Notes: generated by a model from the sequence alone, not told the origin. DNA of 9,408 nt from Acidimicrobiaceae bacterium (GCA_030838025.1 JAUTXM010000059.1:1-9408); one strand, 5' to 3'. Shown: positions 1 through 5,944, counted from the stretch's first letter. Program-made: numbers and translations.

Positions 1-263
1 GTGGTCCCGACCACGAGGTAGAAGCCTTGGACCGACGAGACGGTGGTCCACGTGTACGGCGCCTTCACGTTGGTAACGCGTTGCCCATTGAGCGGGCTCG
101 TGAACGTTGCCTGCCCGGCCAGGGCCGGCAACGCGGCCAGCGGGACCTTTCCTTTCTTCCGGCGTGGCGGTGGCGACGTATTTTGAACTGTCCTGGCGCT
201 TGGACGCGCTTGGCAGAAGCTATGCCGCGTTTCGGATGGTGTCGTGACGCGGACACGCCGCAA
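1..263 (-). CDS. Partial secreted-type protein, runs off the left edge
   Basis: On the minus strand, one frame stays open from a stop near 278 to the window edge. From about position 145 leftward it has strongly GC-rich third positions. It reads as a short basic stretch (RRKKGK), a hydrophobic run (VPLAALPALAGQA), then a beta-rich stretch containing TFTSPLNGQ, PYTWTTV and GFYLVVGT. That pattern resembles the start of Ig/fibronectin-like surface domains in actinobacterial exported proteins. No ATG or GTG lies in frame. The only conventional candidate is TTG at 263, which would overlap the end of the 200-aa membrane protein gene and has no good ribosome binding site. An AAGGAAAGG lies just upstream of an in-frame CTG near 143. 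It may be the second gene of the operon, or a remnant whose start has been lost. The family is not identified; start and function are uncertain. Confidence 0.42.
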   Translation of the reverse strand, partial: MRRVRVTTPSETRHSFCQARPSARTVQNTSPPPRRKKGKVPLAALPALAGQATFTSPLNGQRVTNVKAPYTWTTVSSVQGFYLVVGT

Positions 264-822
264 CTGGAATTTCTATCCTCGTCACGCCCGGGCGCGCTTC
301 GATCATGGCGACGACGAGCACGACGGTGGCGAACGATTCGGCGACGATCGCGATGAGGCTTTGGGGTGCCGGCCGCAGACCGATTTCGTGGAACTGGAAC
401 AGACCGCCTGGGGTGTGCGCCACGCCAAGGGCCGCCAGGGTGCCGACGCTGAGCCCGATGGCGGAGAGTCGTGTCAGCTGGCTCATCGCCACCGAGCGCC
501 GGCCGAGGCGCAGGCGGCGTCCTTTGACGAGAAGCGCGCCGGCCAGGACGGCCGAGGACGTGAATTGGAGCAGGAAGCTGACGCCGATCTTGGGGATGAA
601 CCGGTAGCCGTGCCGGTAGAGGCATAAGTGGATATAGCCACCCGTCACGATCAGGAAAGCCGCGACGACGCTGAGCCGGCGGGCCGTGGTCATCCGCTCC
701 GGTGACGGGGAAGGGTCGGCGTCGAGTCGAGGGGTTCGGGGTGCGGTCTCAGCCACGCCAATCCCGCTTCCATTTGTACTTGGCGGCTGGTCGGGTCGAA
801 CTTCGGTGCGGGGGTTTGCCAT
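220..822 (-). CDS. Four-helix integral membrane protein
   Basis: This 200-aa protein has a polar, proline-rich N-terminus of about 48 residues and four predicted membrane helices (about 51-69, 80-98, 115-137, 154-174). Helix 1 ends in GGYIHL, and an aromatic/basic loop (YRHGYRFIPKIG) leads into helix 2. The layout matches the 166-aa protein at 2358-2858: a helix-1 histidine, an amphipathic loop before helix 2, and a proline-containing loop before helix 4. The two look like distant paralogues. The ATG at 822 is preceded by AGGAG at 5-nt spacing, so the start is firm. The shared upstream motif lies at 856-874, about 35 nt before the start. The closest pattern I recall is an uncharacterised actinobacterial four-helix membrane family. 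No catalytic motif is visible and the function is unknown. Confidence 0.8.
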   Translation of the reverse strand: MANPRTEVRPDQPPSTNGSGIGVAETAPRTPRLDADPSPSPERMTTARRLSVVAAFLIVTGGYIHLCLYRHGYRFIPKIGVSFLLQFTSSAVLAGALLVKGRRLRLGRRSVAMSQLTRLSAIGLSVGTLAALGVAHTPGGLFQFHEIGLRPAPQSLIAIVAESFATVVLVVAMIEARPGVTRIEIPVAACPRHDTIRNAA

Positions 823-855
823 CAGGACTCCTAACTCGTGATCGATTTCACAAAT

Positions 856-874
856 GGGTACCGCTCGGGGTTAC
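856..874 (-). promoter_or_regulatory. Shared bipartite promoter/operator motif, site 1
   Basis: Reads GTAACC-N7-GTACCC on the minus strand, 34 nt before the ATG at 822. The second box is the most divergent of the nine sites (TAC in place of TAT). It sits between the stop of the PF03640 lipoprotein gene (899) and the membrane protein gene it would serve. Confidence 0.55.
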
Positions 875-898
875 AGGTCTTCGAGTCGGGTGGCGGCC

Positions 899-1402
899 TC
901 ACGAGTTGTCAACCGGCGTTCCGTCGGTCCGGAGGACGTACCAGAGGCCGCCGTTGTCATTGAGACCCTGTCCGGTGGTGGTACCGGCCGTGGTGTCGCC
1001 GGCGAAGTGGTAGAGAGGATGGCCGCTATAGGTCACCTGTTGCTGGCCGTCGGCCCTCGTCGTGGTTCCCAGTTGGTCGGATGCGAGCCCGGTGCCGGCC
1101 TGGGGTGCGCCACCGGCGATGAGGGGTGGCCATTCGGCGACGCATCCCGCGCTGGTGCATGTCGACTTGCCGGCGGTGTCGGCCTCGAAGAGGTACAGGC
1201 TGCGGCCTTGGCTGTCGACCAGGATCGGCCCGAGCTTGGTAGTTCCCAGGGCGACGGTGGTCGCGGTCACGCCGGGGGCGGCAGTGGTCGGCGGGGCACT
1301 GCTGGCGCCGTAGCCACCGCGGCCGCTTCCGCTGCCTCCGCAGGCGGTCGCGAGCAGCGCGACTCCAGCCGCCGCGGACGTTGCGTAAAGGGATCGTTTC
1401 AT
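899..1402 (-). CDS. Lipoprotein of the secreted-repeat family (PF03640/COG4315)
   Basis: This is a 167-aa exported lipoprotein. MKRS and a hydrophobic stretch lead to a lipobox ending LLATAC, with C21 the predicted lipidated cysteine; a Gly/Ser/Thr/Pro linker runs to about residue 50. Two PF03640-type repeats follow. The first (about 58-93) has ILVDSQGRSLYLF and the family's CTSAGC...WPP, with C82 and C87. The second (about 109-157) has SGHPLYHFAGD and ends GGLWYVL. Family function is unknown; members are extracytoplasmic and often lie near redox genes or ECF sigma genes. A longer reading from 1420 is possible, but the ATG at 1402 is preceded by GGAGG at 6-nt spacing and gives a normal signal peptide. 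Its leader contains a hairpin around the Shine-Dalgarno sequence, two further hairpins and a shared motif site. It is a paralogue of the broken gene at 7222. Confidence 0.88.
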   Translation of the reverse strand: MKRSLYATSAAAGVALLATACGGSGSGRGGYGASSAPPTTAAPGVTATTVALGTTKLGPILVDSQGRSLYLFEADTAGKSTCTSAGCVAEWPPLIAGGAPQAGTGLASDQLGTTTRADGQQQVTYSGHPLYHFAGDTTAGTTTGQGLNDNGGLWYVLRTDGTPVDNS

Positions 1403-1405
1403 GAT

Positions 1406-1418
1406 GACCTCCAAGGTC
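1406..1418 (-). promoter_or_regulatory. Ribosome-binding-site hairpin, copy 1
   Basis: The 13-nt GACCTTGGAGGTC contains the Shine-Dalgarno GGAGG. It is also an inverted repeat, GACCT-TGG-AGGTC, extended here by one more T/A pair. The identical 13 nt stand at the same place before the second PF03640 lipoprotein (7206-7218). Both are followed by 3 nt and then ATGAAAC. Confidence 0.5.
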
Positions 1419-1425
1419 AAGTGGG

Positions 1426-1458
1426 AGCCCCGCGTGGGGCTTGGTCCCGGACGGGACC
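1426..1458 (-). promoter_or_regulatory. Two adjacent 6-4-6 hairpins in a lipoprotein leader
   Basis: Two perfect hairpins stand one base apart: AGCCCC-GCGT-GGGGCT at 1426-1441 and GGTCCC-GGAC-GGGACC at 1443-1458. Both fall between the shared motif (1481-1499) and the start codon at 1402, so they should lie in the 5' leader of the lipoprotein mRNA. No U-tract follows them. They could stabilise the message, attenuate transcription, or bind a regulator. Confidence 0.5.
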
Positions 1459-1480
1459 GACGGGTGCGGACTGCGGGTTC

Positions 1481-1499
1481 AGATAGCGTTGGGGGTTAC
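1481..1499 (-). promoter_or_regulatory. Shared bipartite promoter/operator motif, site 2
   Basis: Reads GTAACC-N7-CTATCT on the minus strand, 78 nt before the lipoprotein start at 1402. It matches the consensus exactly and falls between the cupredoxin gene and the lipoprotein gene. The remaining sequence of this gap (1500-1631) shows no other convincing element. Confidence 0.7.
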
Positions 1500-1631
1500 G
1501 CTCTTGCCGCCCAATCGGTAGCTGCCAGTCGACGACGAAATGGTTGGGTGCACCTATTGGGACGGCGCCGTGTACATTTCGTTTCCACCGATGATTGGCG
1601 CGTGCTTGGTCGTCGGCATACCGCCTGTAGG

Positions 1632-2135
1632 TCAAACCGTCACCACGACCGATCCGTGCATGAAGGGGTGAATGGAGCAGATGTAGGAATAGGTCCCGGC
1701 AGCGGTGAAGGTGCGCGAGAAGGTGTCACCACGGTTGAGGACCGGGGAGTTGGCGACGTCGGTGAATGTCACGGTGTGCGCGACTACGTCGTTGTTCGTC
1801 CACGTCACCTTGGTCCCTACTCTTATGGTGAGGATCGCAGGGCTGAACGCGAAGTTCGTGATGGTGACCTTTTCCGCCGAACCGACGGGGGCGCTGGCGC
1901 CAGCCGAGGTCAGAGGGGCGCCAGCCGGCGGCTGCCCCGCGGTCACAGGCTGGGCCGCCATGTTCATCGGAGCTGGAACAGCGGCGGGAGCGGGAGCCGC
2001 GGCCGGCTTGTTTGCGGCTCCGCCCGGAGAGCAGGCGGTCGCTCCCAGCCCCGCAACGGCGCCCAATAGGGCCAGTTTTCGGGGCGAGATTCTCGAATTC
2101 CGTGTACGGGAACGGGCGGACCTGCGGGGTTCCAT
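1632..2135 (-). CDS. Cupredoxin (plastocyanin-like) lipoprotein
   Basis: This is a 167-aa type-1 copper protein, probably an electron carrier outside the membrane. An arginine-rich N-terminus and hydrophobic segment lead to GLGATAC, with C35 the likely lipidation site; an Ala/Pro-rich linker runs to about residue 85. The cupredoxin fold covers about 88-167: VTITNFAFSP, then GTKVTWTNND, then the copper ligands H120 (AHTV), C153, H156 and M159 (CSIHPFMHG). All four type-1 ligands are present, so it should bind copper. The ATG at 2135 is preceded by AGGGAGA. The shared motif lies at 2175-2193. Its partner is unknown, but the regulated set also contains a Rieske protein. The copper-protein assignment is firm; membrane anchoring by lipid is likely. 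Confidence 0.92.
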   Translation of the reverse strand: MEPRRSARSRTRNSRISPRKLALLGAVAGLGATACSPGGAANKPAAAPAPAAVPAPMNMAAQPVTAGQPPAGAPLTSAGASAPVGSAEKVTITNFAFSPAILTIRVGTKVTWTNNDVVAHTVTFTDVANSPVLNRGDTFSRTFTAAGTYSYICSIHPFMHGSVVVTV

Positions 2136-2174
2136 CGCTATTCTCCCTATCGTCGGTATATCGCGGACGAGTGT

Positions 2175-2193
2175 TCATACCGATGCGGGTTAC
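2175..2193 (-). promoter_or_regulatory. Shared bipartite promoter/operator motif, site 3
   Basis: Reads GTAACC-N7-GTATGA on the minus strand, 40 nt before the cupredoxin start. It lies back to back with site 4 in the divergent cupredoxin / membrane-protein intergenic region (2136-2357). Confidence 0.6.
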
Positions 2194-2238
2194 TCGAGCG
2201 GGGATGGGGTGGAGATGAGCGTTCCCTCGGCCGGGGTT

Positions 2239-2257
2239 GTAACCAGCCCTGCTATTG
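2239..2257 (+). promoter_or_regulatory. Shared bipartite promoter/operator motif, site 4
   Basis: Reads TGTAACC-N7-CTATTG, about 100 nt before the GTG at 2358. This is the longest leader of the nine. The leader contains GC-rich partial palindromes around 2320-2340 but no clear riboswitch or terminator. Confidence 0.62.
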
Positions 2258-2357
2258 GTGCGATGACGAAATCAGTGCCGCCCCATAAAGGCGCCCCGCC
2301 TTCTGCCTGTCTTCAGACATCGGTCGGCCGATCGGGATCGCCTCGAAAGGAATCTCC

Positions 2358-2858
2358 GTGTCAAGTTTCGAATCGCGCCGTGAACGGCCGTACGACAGTT
2401 ACGGCTCATCGTGGCCGTCTTCGATTGCCCCCGACGTCGTACTGCGGGTGATTGGCGTCCTGGTCCTGTTGGGGATCGGGGTCATGCATTTCGCCCAGAT
2501 CGTGGTTACCTTCCAGGGAACACCGTTGCTGGGAGGCGCGTATCTCGTTCTAATCGTCGCCTGTCTTGTCGTAGCAAGTCGGCTGGTCACCCACGGCGAC
2601 AGCGGGGCGTGGGTGGGGGCGGGACTGATAGGAGCCGGTGCCATCGCGGGATACGTCTTCACTCGCATCCTCAACACGCCGCTTGACAACCAGGATGTCG
2701 GCAACTGGTCGTGCATGCTCGGTTTGGCGGCGCTGTTCGTGGAGACGTCACTCCTGGCCTTCAGCGGCTACGCGCTGGCCGCGGGCCGGGCTTTGCACGG
2801 GCGAGCTGCGCCCGCATCGGTCGCGGTCCATCCGGCAAGACGCCGGGCTGCGGCATGA
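2358..2858 (+). CDS. Four-helix integral membrane protein, paralogue of the 220-822 gene
   Basis: This 166-aa protein has four predicted membrane helices (about 27-50, 57-75, 84-103, 118-141) and a basic C-terminal tail (HPARRRAAA). Helix 1 contains GVMHF, and the loop before helix 4 reads TRILNTPLDNQDVGNW. The equivalent features occur in the minus-strand 200-aa protein, suggesting one family. The start is GTG, with AAAGGA about 6 nt upstream. It is followed after about 90 nt by the sigma gene, which has its own motif site, so it is probably transcribed alone. The last codons take part in an imperfect 18-nt direct repeat (GACGCCGGGCT at 2839 and 2857). Function unknown; no redox or catalytic motif is visible. 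Confidence 0.82.
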   Translation: MSSFESRRERPYDSYGSSWPSSIAPDVVLRVIGVLVLLGIGVMHFAQIVVTFQGTPLLGGAYLVLIVACLVVASRLVTHGDSGAWVGAGLIGAGAIAGYVFTRILNTPLDNQDVGNWSCMLGLAALFVETSLLAFSGYALAAGRALHGRAAPASVAVHPARRRAAA

Positions 2859-2876
2859 CGCCGGGCTTCGGGCCAT

Positions 2877-2889
2877 CACGACTGTCGTG
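2877..2889. promoter_or_regulatory. Palindrome beside the sigma-gene promoter
   Basis: CACGAC-T-GTCGTG is a perfect inverted repeat with a one-base centre, ending 3 nt before the GTAACC of site 5. It has no U-tract, so an operator is more likely than a terminator. No other copy was noticed in the window. Confidence 0.4.
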
Positions 2890-2892
2890 GCT

Positions 2893-2911
2893 GTAACCAC
2901 CCCTTCTATCT
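2893..2911 (+). promoter_or_regulatory. Shared bipartite promoter/operator motif, site 5 (sigma gene)
   Basis: Reads TGTAACC-N7-CTATCT, 35 nt before the GTG of the ECF sigma gene. It is an exact consensus match and implies that the sigma/Rieske operon belongs to its own regulon. Confidence 0.7.
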
Positions 2912-2946
2912 CTGGGTAGGCATCCAGATGAGGGGAGACCGAGCGG

Positions 2947-3528
2947 GTGGTGAATGATGATCCGCATGACCGCAGCGCGCCGTTGGCCGGCGATGAGTCG
3001 GCTCGGCGTGACGTACCCCGGCTGCGGGTGGTAGGAAAGGATGTCTACGCCGACTGGGATGCGATCTACCTTGACAACGTCGCTCGTATCTACCGGCTCA
3101 TGTACTCGAAAGTCGGTAACCGTCCCGACGCCGAGGACCTCACCGCCGAGGTGTTCGTCGCCGCTCTGGGACCGTTGCGCATCTCGGCCTCGCGGGGCGA
3201 GGTGCGGTCCTACCTTCTGGCTACTGCGCGCTCGGTCCTGGCCGGCTACTGGCGACGCCGCCTGGGCATCCAGGTCACCGCGATCGACCCCGACGCCGAG
3301 TTGCCTGCCTTCGACCAGGCGCCCGACTCGAGCCAAGCCCCCGAGCGCACCCGGCGGGTCCTGGGCTCACTGCCCGACCGGTACCGCCGGATACTCGAGT
3401 TGCGGTTCTTGCAGGCCATGTCGCTGAAGGAGGCGGCCGAGGAGATGAACGTCACGGTCGGCAACGCCAAAGTCCTCCAACACCGTGCCCTACGATTGGC
3501 CGCCCAGGCCCCCGGGGAGTGGTCTTGA
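2947..3528 (+). CDS. ECF-type sigma-70 family RNA polymerase sigma factor
   Basis: This 193-aa protein has the two-domain ECF layout. Region 2 covers about 38-105, with NVARIYRLMYSKVGNRPDAE, DLTAEVFVAAL and a 2.4-like segment EVRSYLLATARSVLAGYWRRR. A Pro/Asp-rich linker follows. Region 4 covers about 136-186, with SLPDRYRRILELRFLQAMSL and the DNA-binding helix-turn-helix EAAEEMNVTVGNAKVLQHRA. There is no extra C-terminal domain. It would direct RNA polymerase to a dedicated promoter set. GTG at 2947 (a second GTG follows at 2950) has GGGGAGA 9 nt upstream. The Rieske gene overlaps the end of this gene, the usual arrangement for a sigma factor and its cognate regulator. The family call is firm; its target being the nine-site motif is inference from gene context. 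Confidence 0.93.
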   Translation: MVNDDPHDRSAPLAGDESARRDVPRLRVVGKDVYADWDAIYLDNVARIYRLMYSKVGNRPDAEDLTAEVFVAALGPLRISASRGEVRSYLLATARSVLAGYWRRRLGIQVTAIDPDAELPAFDQAPDSSQAPERTRRVLGSLPDRYRRILELRFLQAMSLKEAAEEMNVTVGNAKVLQHRALRLAAQAPGEWS

Positions 3529-4223
3529 AACGCCGTGGGCGGGACCTGGACCACATGGTCGAGGCCGTTCTGGCCGGGCAGTCGCTGCCGTCGGGCCGGC
3601 TCGAGCCTGACGAAGTGGAAGCCTTGCGAGCCGCCATCACGTTGCGTGCCGGGCGCCCGGGGGCGGACGCACCGGGCGAGGAGTTCGTGACGAGCCTGCG
3701 TCGCCGGATCGCGGCGGAGACGGCGGAGGCGGAGGCTGTGGAAGTCTCCAGCGTGTCGGCGATGCACTTCGGGCGGCGGTCCCTCCTGGTAGGCGCGGTG
3801 GGTGCGGTTGCCGCCGGTGTCGTGGGGGCCGTTGTGGAGAGGACTCTCAGCTCGCCCTCTCCGGCTCCGTTGGTCGCGACGGGCGAGGTCGTTCCCGACA
3901 ACGGTCAATGGGTGCCCGTAGCCATGGTCAGTGACGTGACCGGGGGCCAGGTCAAGCGATTCTCGACCGCGTCGACGGTGGGATTCGTGTCCGAACGCAA
4001 CGGGACGCTGTCCGCGGTGTCCGGCGCCTGCACCCATCAGGGCTGCCTACTGAAACTCAACCAGCCCGCCGGCCGCCTCGACTGTCCCTGCCACCGGACG
4101 GCTTTCGGTGTCGACGGCACCTTGAAGTTCAGCCAACTCGATACACCGCCGCGGACGCTGCCCCAGATCAAGGTGCGCAGCCGCAACGGCCAGGTCGAAG
4201 CCTTCCTCCCTCAAGAGGTGTAA
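3525..4223 (+). CDS. Tat-type membrane-anchored Rieske [2Fe-2S] protein, candidate anti-sigma factor
   Basis: Numbering is from TTG 3525 (232 aa). GTG 3519 is possible, but GGGGAG at 3514-3519 suits the TTG, which overlaps the sigma stop as TTGA. Residues 1-80 form an acidic, helical, presumably cytoplasmic segment (AVLAGQSLPSGRLEPDEVEA; EEFVTSLRRRIAAE). A twin-arginine (R84, R85) then starts one hydrophobic helix (about 86-105), as in Tat-inserted Rieske proteins. The outward Rieske domain follows, with cluster ligands C169, H171 (CTHQGC) and C187, H190 (CPCH); C174 and C189 can form the usual disulfide. The cluster site is complete. No bc-complex genes are nearby. Its place directly after an ECF sigma suggests the N-terminus holds the sigma factor and the Rieske domain senses redox state outside; this is inferred. 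The zinc H-x3-C-x2-C anti-sigma motif is absent. Alternative: a plain electron carrier. Confidence 0.9.
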   Translation: MKRRGRDLDHMVEAVLAGQSLPSGRLEPDEVEALRAAITLRAGRPGADAPGEEFVTSLRRRIAAETAEAEAVEVSSVSAMHFGRRSLLVGAVGAVAAGVVGAVVERTLSSPSPAPLVATGEVVPDNGQWVPVAMVSDVTGGQVKRFSTASTVGFVSERNGTLSAVSGACTHQGCLLKLNQPAGRLDCPCHRTAFGVDGTLKFSQLDTPPRTLPQIKVRSRNGQVEAFLPQEV

Positions 4224-4227
4224 TGAC

Positions 4228-4244
4228 CGGGCCCCCCGGGCCCG
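4228..4244 (+). terminator. Hairpin after the sigma/Rieske operon
   Basis: CGGGCCC-CCC-GGGCCCG is a perfect 7-bp stem with a 3-nt loop, starting 4 nt after the Rieske stop codon. Only a short TTTT follows, about 12 nt later, so it would be a weak intrinsic terminator or an mRNA 3' stabiliser. Confidence 0.5.
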
Positions 4245-4285
4245 TGGAGTGAATACTTTTCGGCTGACGAGACGGCAGCACCGAT

Positions 4286-4303
4286 GTAACCCATCCCGTA
4301 TCT
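4286..4303 (+). promoter_or_regulatory. Shared bipartite promoter/operator motif, site 6
   Basis: Reads TGTAACC-N6-GTATCT. The gap is one base shorter than at the other eight sites. The second box ends only 6 nt before GTG 4310, so transcription would be leaderless if that box were a -10 element. Confidence 0.6.
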
Positions 4304-4309
4304 CATGTC

Positions 4310-4723
4310 GTGAAGAATCTTCGGGCCGCCAAGATGGACCGCCTCCACGGTTGGCTTCTTGGATTGCCTTGGGTAGTGGAACGGCCGGGAATGGCCGAGG
4401 CACCGGAGGTGCGTTGGTACGGTCTGGACTGCTCCCCTCTCGGCACCCGCAGGCTCTGGTTGTTGATGGGAACGCTCGGCGACCGCCCCACCGAAGACCT
4501 CGGCGTGCTGGTGGTAGCGCCGAGCGACGCAGCTCGACAGATCCTCGAGGCTGGTGATGGGACCCTCGTCGCCCAGATGGGAGACGAGGACAGCCTGGTG
4601 TCGCTGCGACTCGACACGATTGACCCAATCGACGATGTGCGTCTCGAACGGGCGCTGCTCATGGCCTACGACGCGTGCTTCGGCGAGCCGCGGTCGGACC
4701 GAAGCCAGCCACCCTGCCAATGA
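4310..4723 (+). CDS. Conserved hypothetical protein
   Basis: This is a 137-aa soluble protein with no signal peptide or membrane helix. It contains GWLLGLPWVVERP, then WYGLDCSPLGTRRLWLLMG, an acidic patch (PTEDLGVLVVAP) and a C-terminal helix ERALLMAYDACF. I recall this LPWVVERP...DC..L pattern from actinobacterial hypothetical proteins of similar length; the family has no function that I know. Start choice is open: GTG 4310 lies just after the shared motif and suits a leaderless message, while ATG 4334 (MDRLHGW) gives a more natural N-terminus. Neither has a good ribosome binding site. Its stop overlaps the next start as ATGA (4720-4723), so it is translationally coupled to the YbhN-type membrane protein. 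Confidence 0.72.
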   Translation: MKNLRAAKMDRLHGWLLGLPWVVERPGMAEAPEVRWYGLDCSPLGTRRLWLLMGTLGDRPTEDLGVLVVAPSDAARQILEAGDGTLVAQMGDEDSLVSLRLDTIDPIDDVRLERALLMAYDACFGEPRSDRSQPPCQ

Positions 4724-5888
4724 CCGGCGGCGTCGGGTCGGACACGACCGAAAAGAGGAGCGGGACGGGTATCAGCGAGCGAGCACGTGCCCCTGTCCGA
4801 GAGCGAGTGCCTTGGCGTCGATCGCGTCTCGTGGTCCGCATTGTGCTGGCGCTCCTCATTCTCATCGCCGTGGACTCGCAACGACGTTCGCTGCTTTCCG
4901 CCACCGACCGACTCGGGCGCCTCTCTCCGGCGTGGCTGGCCCTGGCGGTAGCTGCCGAGATTCTCTCGTTTGTGGCCGCGGCCGAGCTGCAACACCACCT
5001 CCTGGTCGGCACCGGGGCCCGAGTCGACCGTCTTTCACTCCTCGCGTTGACGTACGCGGGAACGGCGATGTCCTTCACCCTTCCGGCTGGACCGGCGGTT
5101 TCGGGCCGTTACATGTACCGGACTCTCGTGCGTCGGGGGAGCTCCGGCGGCGCCGCGGCCTGGGTCCTCGCCGCCACCGCTGTCCTGTCCCTCGTGAGCC
5201 TGGTGCTGCTCGGACTGGTGGGGGCCCAAATCCGAGGCCTCGGCGTTGTTTGTTCCGCCATCGGCGCGGGCGTGGGCGCATCGATCTTGGTGATCGCGGC
5301 CGGATTGGTCTGGGCCCTCGTCTGGTCGAGCCGCCACCAGCGGCGCGTCGAAATGCTCGCCTCGTCGGTGGCGGGCTGGTGGAGCACGCCTAGGCGGATC
5401 ATGGGCCACTGGCTGGGGCGCCCCATCGTGCCGCCTACACCGAGCTCGGTGGCCGGATTCGACTCGCTGTGGGGGACGATGAACCCCGCGATGCCCTGGG
5501 CGCGGCACGGTTGGGTGCCGCCTTGGCCCTGGCTGGCGCCAACTGGCTGGCCGACCTGGCCGCGCTCGCGGTGGCGTTCGCGGCCCTCGGCCTTGCCGTC
5601 CCCTGGCAGGGCCTTCTCCTGGCCTACGCGGTTACGCAGCTCGTGACGACCATCCCACTGCTCCCAGGGTCGATAGGCCTGGCTGAGGGGTCGATGGCGG
5701 CGGCGCTCGTCTGCTCCGGAGTGCACCCCACCGAAGCGGTGGCCGGAGTTCTCGTCTACCGCCTTGTCAGCTTCTGGCTGGTCCTCCCGACGGGCTGGCT
5801 GGCGTGGACGTTCCTCCGCCGACACGGGGGCCGCTTGGATGAAGCGACGGACTGCCTCTCCGTCCGAAGCGCCGTGACCGCTGACTGA
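4720..5888 (+). pseudogene. YbhN/LPG-synthase-TM type membrane protein, frameshifted
   Basis: The gene starts at ATG 4720 in an ATGA overlap with the gene before. The first frame encodes a basic N-terminus and several membrane helices (VVRIVLALLILIAV; AWLALAVAAEILSFVAA; AAAWVLAATAVLSLVSLVLL). It degenerates after about 5415 into Trp/Pro/Arg-rich sequence. A second frame, open from a stop at 5391-5393, continues as HRAAYTELGGRIRLAVGDD, then ALALAGANWLADLAAL and the family's hallmark near 5664-5690 (PGSIGLAEG), with VYRLVSFWLVLPTGWLAW. The total length of 1169 nt is one short of a multiple of three, so a 1-nt deletion fits; the GGGG run at 5415-5418 is one candidate. Family PF03706 covers MprF-like flippase regions and uncharacterised YbhN proteins. 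If real, the break removes the C-terminal half; an assembly error is equally possible. Confidence 0.75.
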
Positions 5889-5891
5889 CCT

Positions 5892-5929
5892 GCCGGGAGC
5901 TCACCGCGGCGCCGACGGTAACTCCCGGC
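5892..5929 (+). terminator. Hairpin overlapping a shared-motif site
   Basis: GCCGGGAG (5892-5899) pairs with CTCCCGGC (5922-5929). Inside the loop ACCG (5903-5906) can pair with CGGT (5916-5919). It begins just after the stop of the frameshifted membrane protein gene. There is no U-tract. The right arm includes the end of GTAACT of site 7, so the hairpin may act as a terminator or mask the next promoter region in read-through RNA. Confidence 0.4.
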
Positions 5930-5936
5930 CGTATCT
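5918..5936 (+). promoter_or_regulatory. Shared bipartite promoter/operator motif, site 7
   Basis: Reads GTAACT-N7-GTATCT. It ends 8 nt before GTG 5945 of the Lgt-like gene, again suggesting either a leaderless message or a start further downstream. Confidence 0.62.
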
Positions 5937-5944
5937 ATCAGGGA

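Noticed and set aside
2239..2257. Sigma-54 (-24/-12) reading of the shared motif
   Set aside because: The GG and GC dinucleotides needed for sigma-54 promoters are missing and no sigma-54 activator is encoded here; only the short spacing is similar.
2839..2874. Imperfect 18-nt direct repeat around the stop of the 2358 gene
   Set aside because: Only 11 nt (GACGCCGGGCT) repeat exactly in GC-rich sequence; no further copies, so likely incidental.
3116..3135. Further GTAACC words, as at 3116, 5630 and 6283
   Set aside because: All are within coding regions and lack the TAT-containing second box at the right distance.
3525..3780. Zinc-binding anti-sigma domain in the Rieske N-terminus
   Set aside because: The H-x3-C-x2-C signature is not present; only a generic helical cytoplasmic segment is visible, so an anti-sigma role remains inference.
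3246..4037. Long minus-strand open frame (263 codons) opposite the sigma and Rieske genes
   Set aside because: It is antisense to two well-supported genes, is low in hydrophobic patterning and rich in Arg/His/Gly, as expected for a shadow of GC-rich coding DNA.
4554..5393. Plus-strand 279-codon frame
   Set aside because: Arg/Pro/Gly-rich, no domain, and it overlaps the hydrophobic helices of the true YbhN-type frame.
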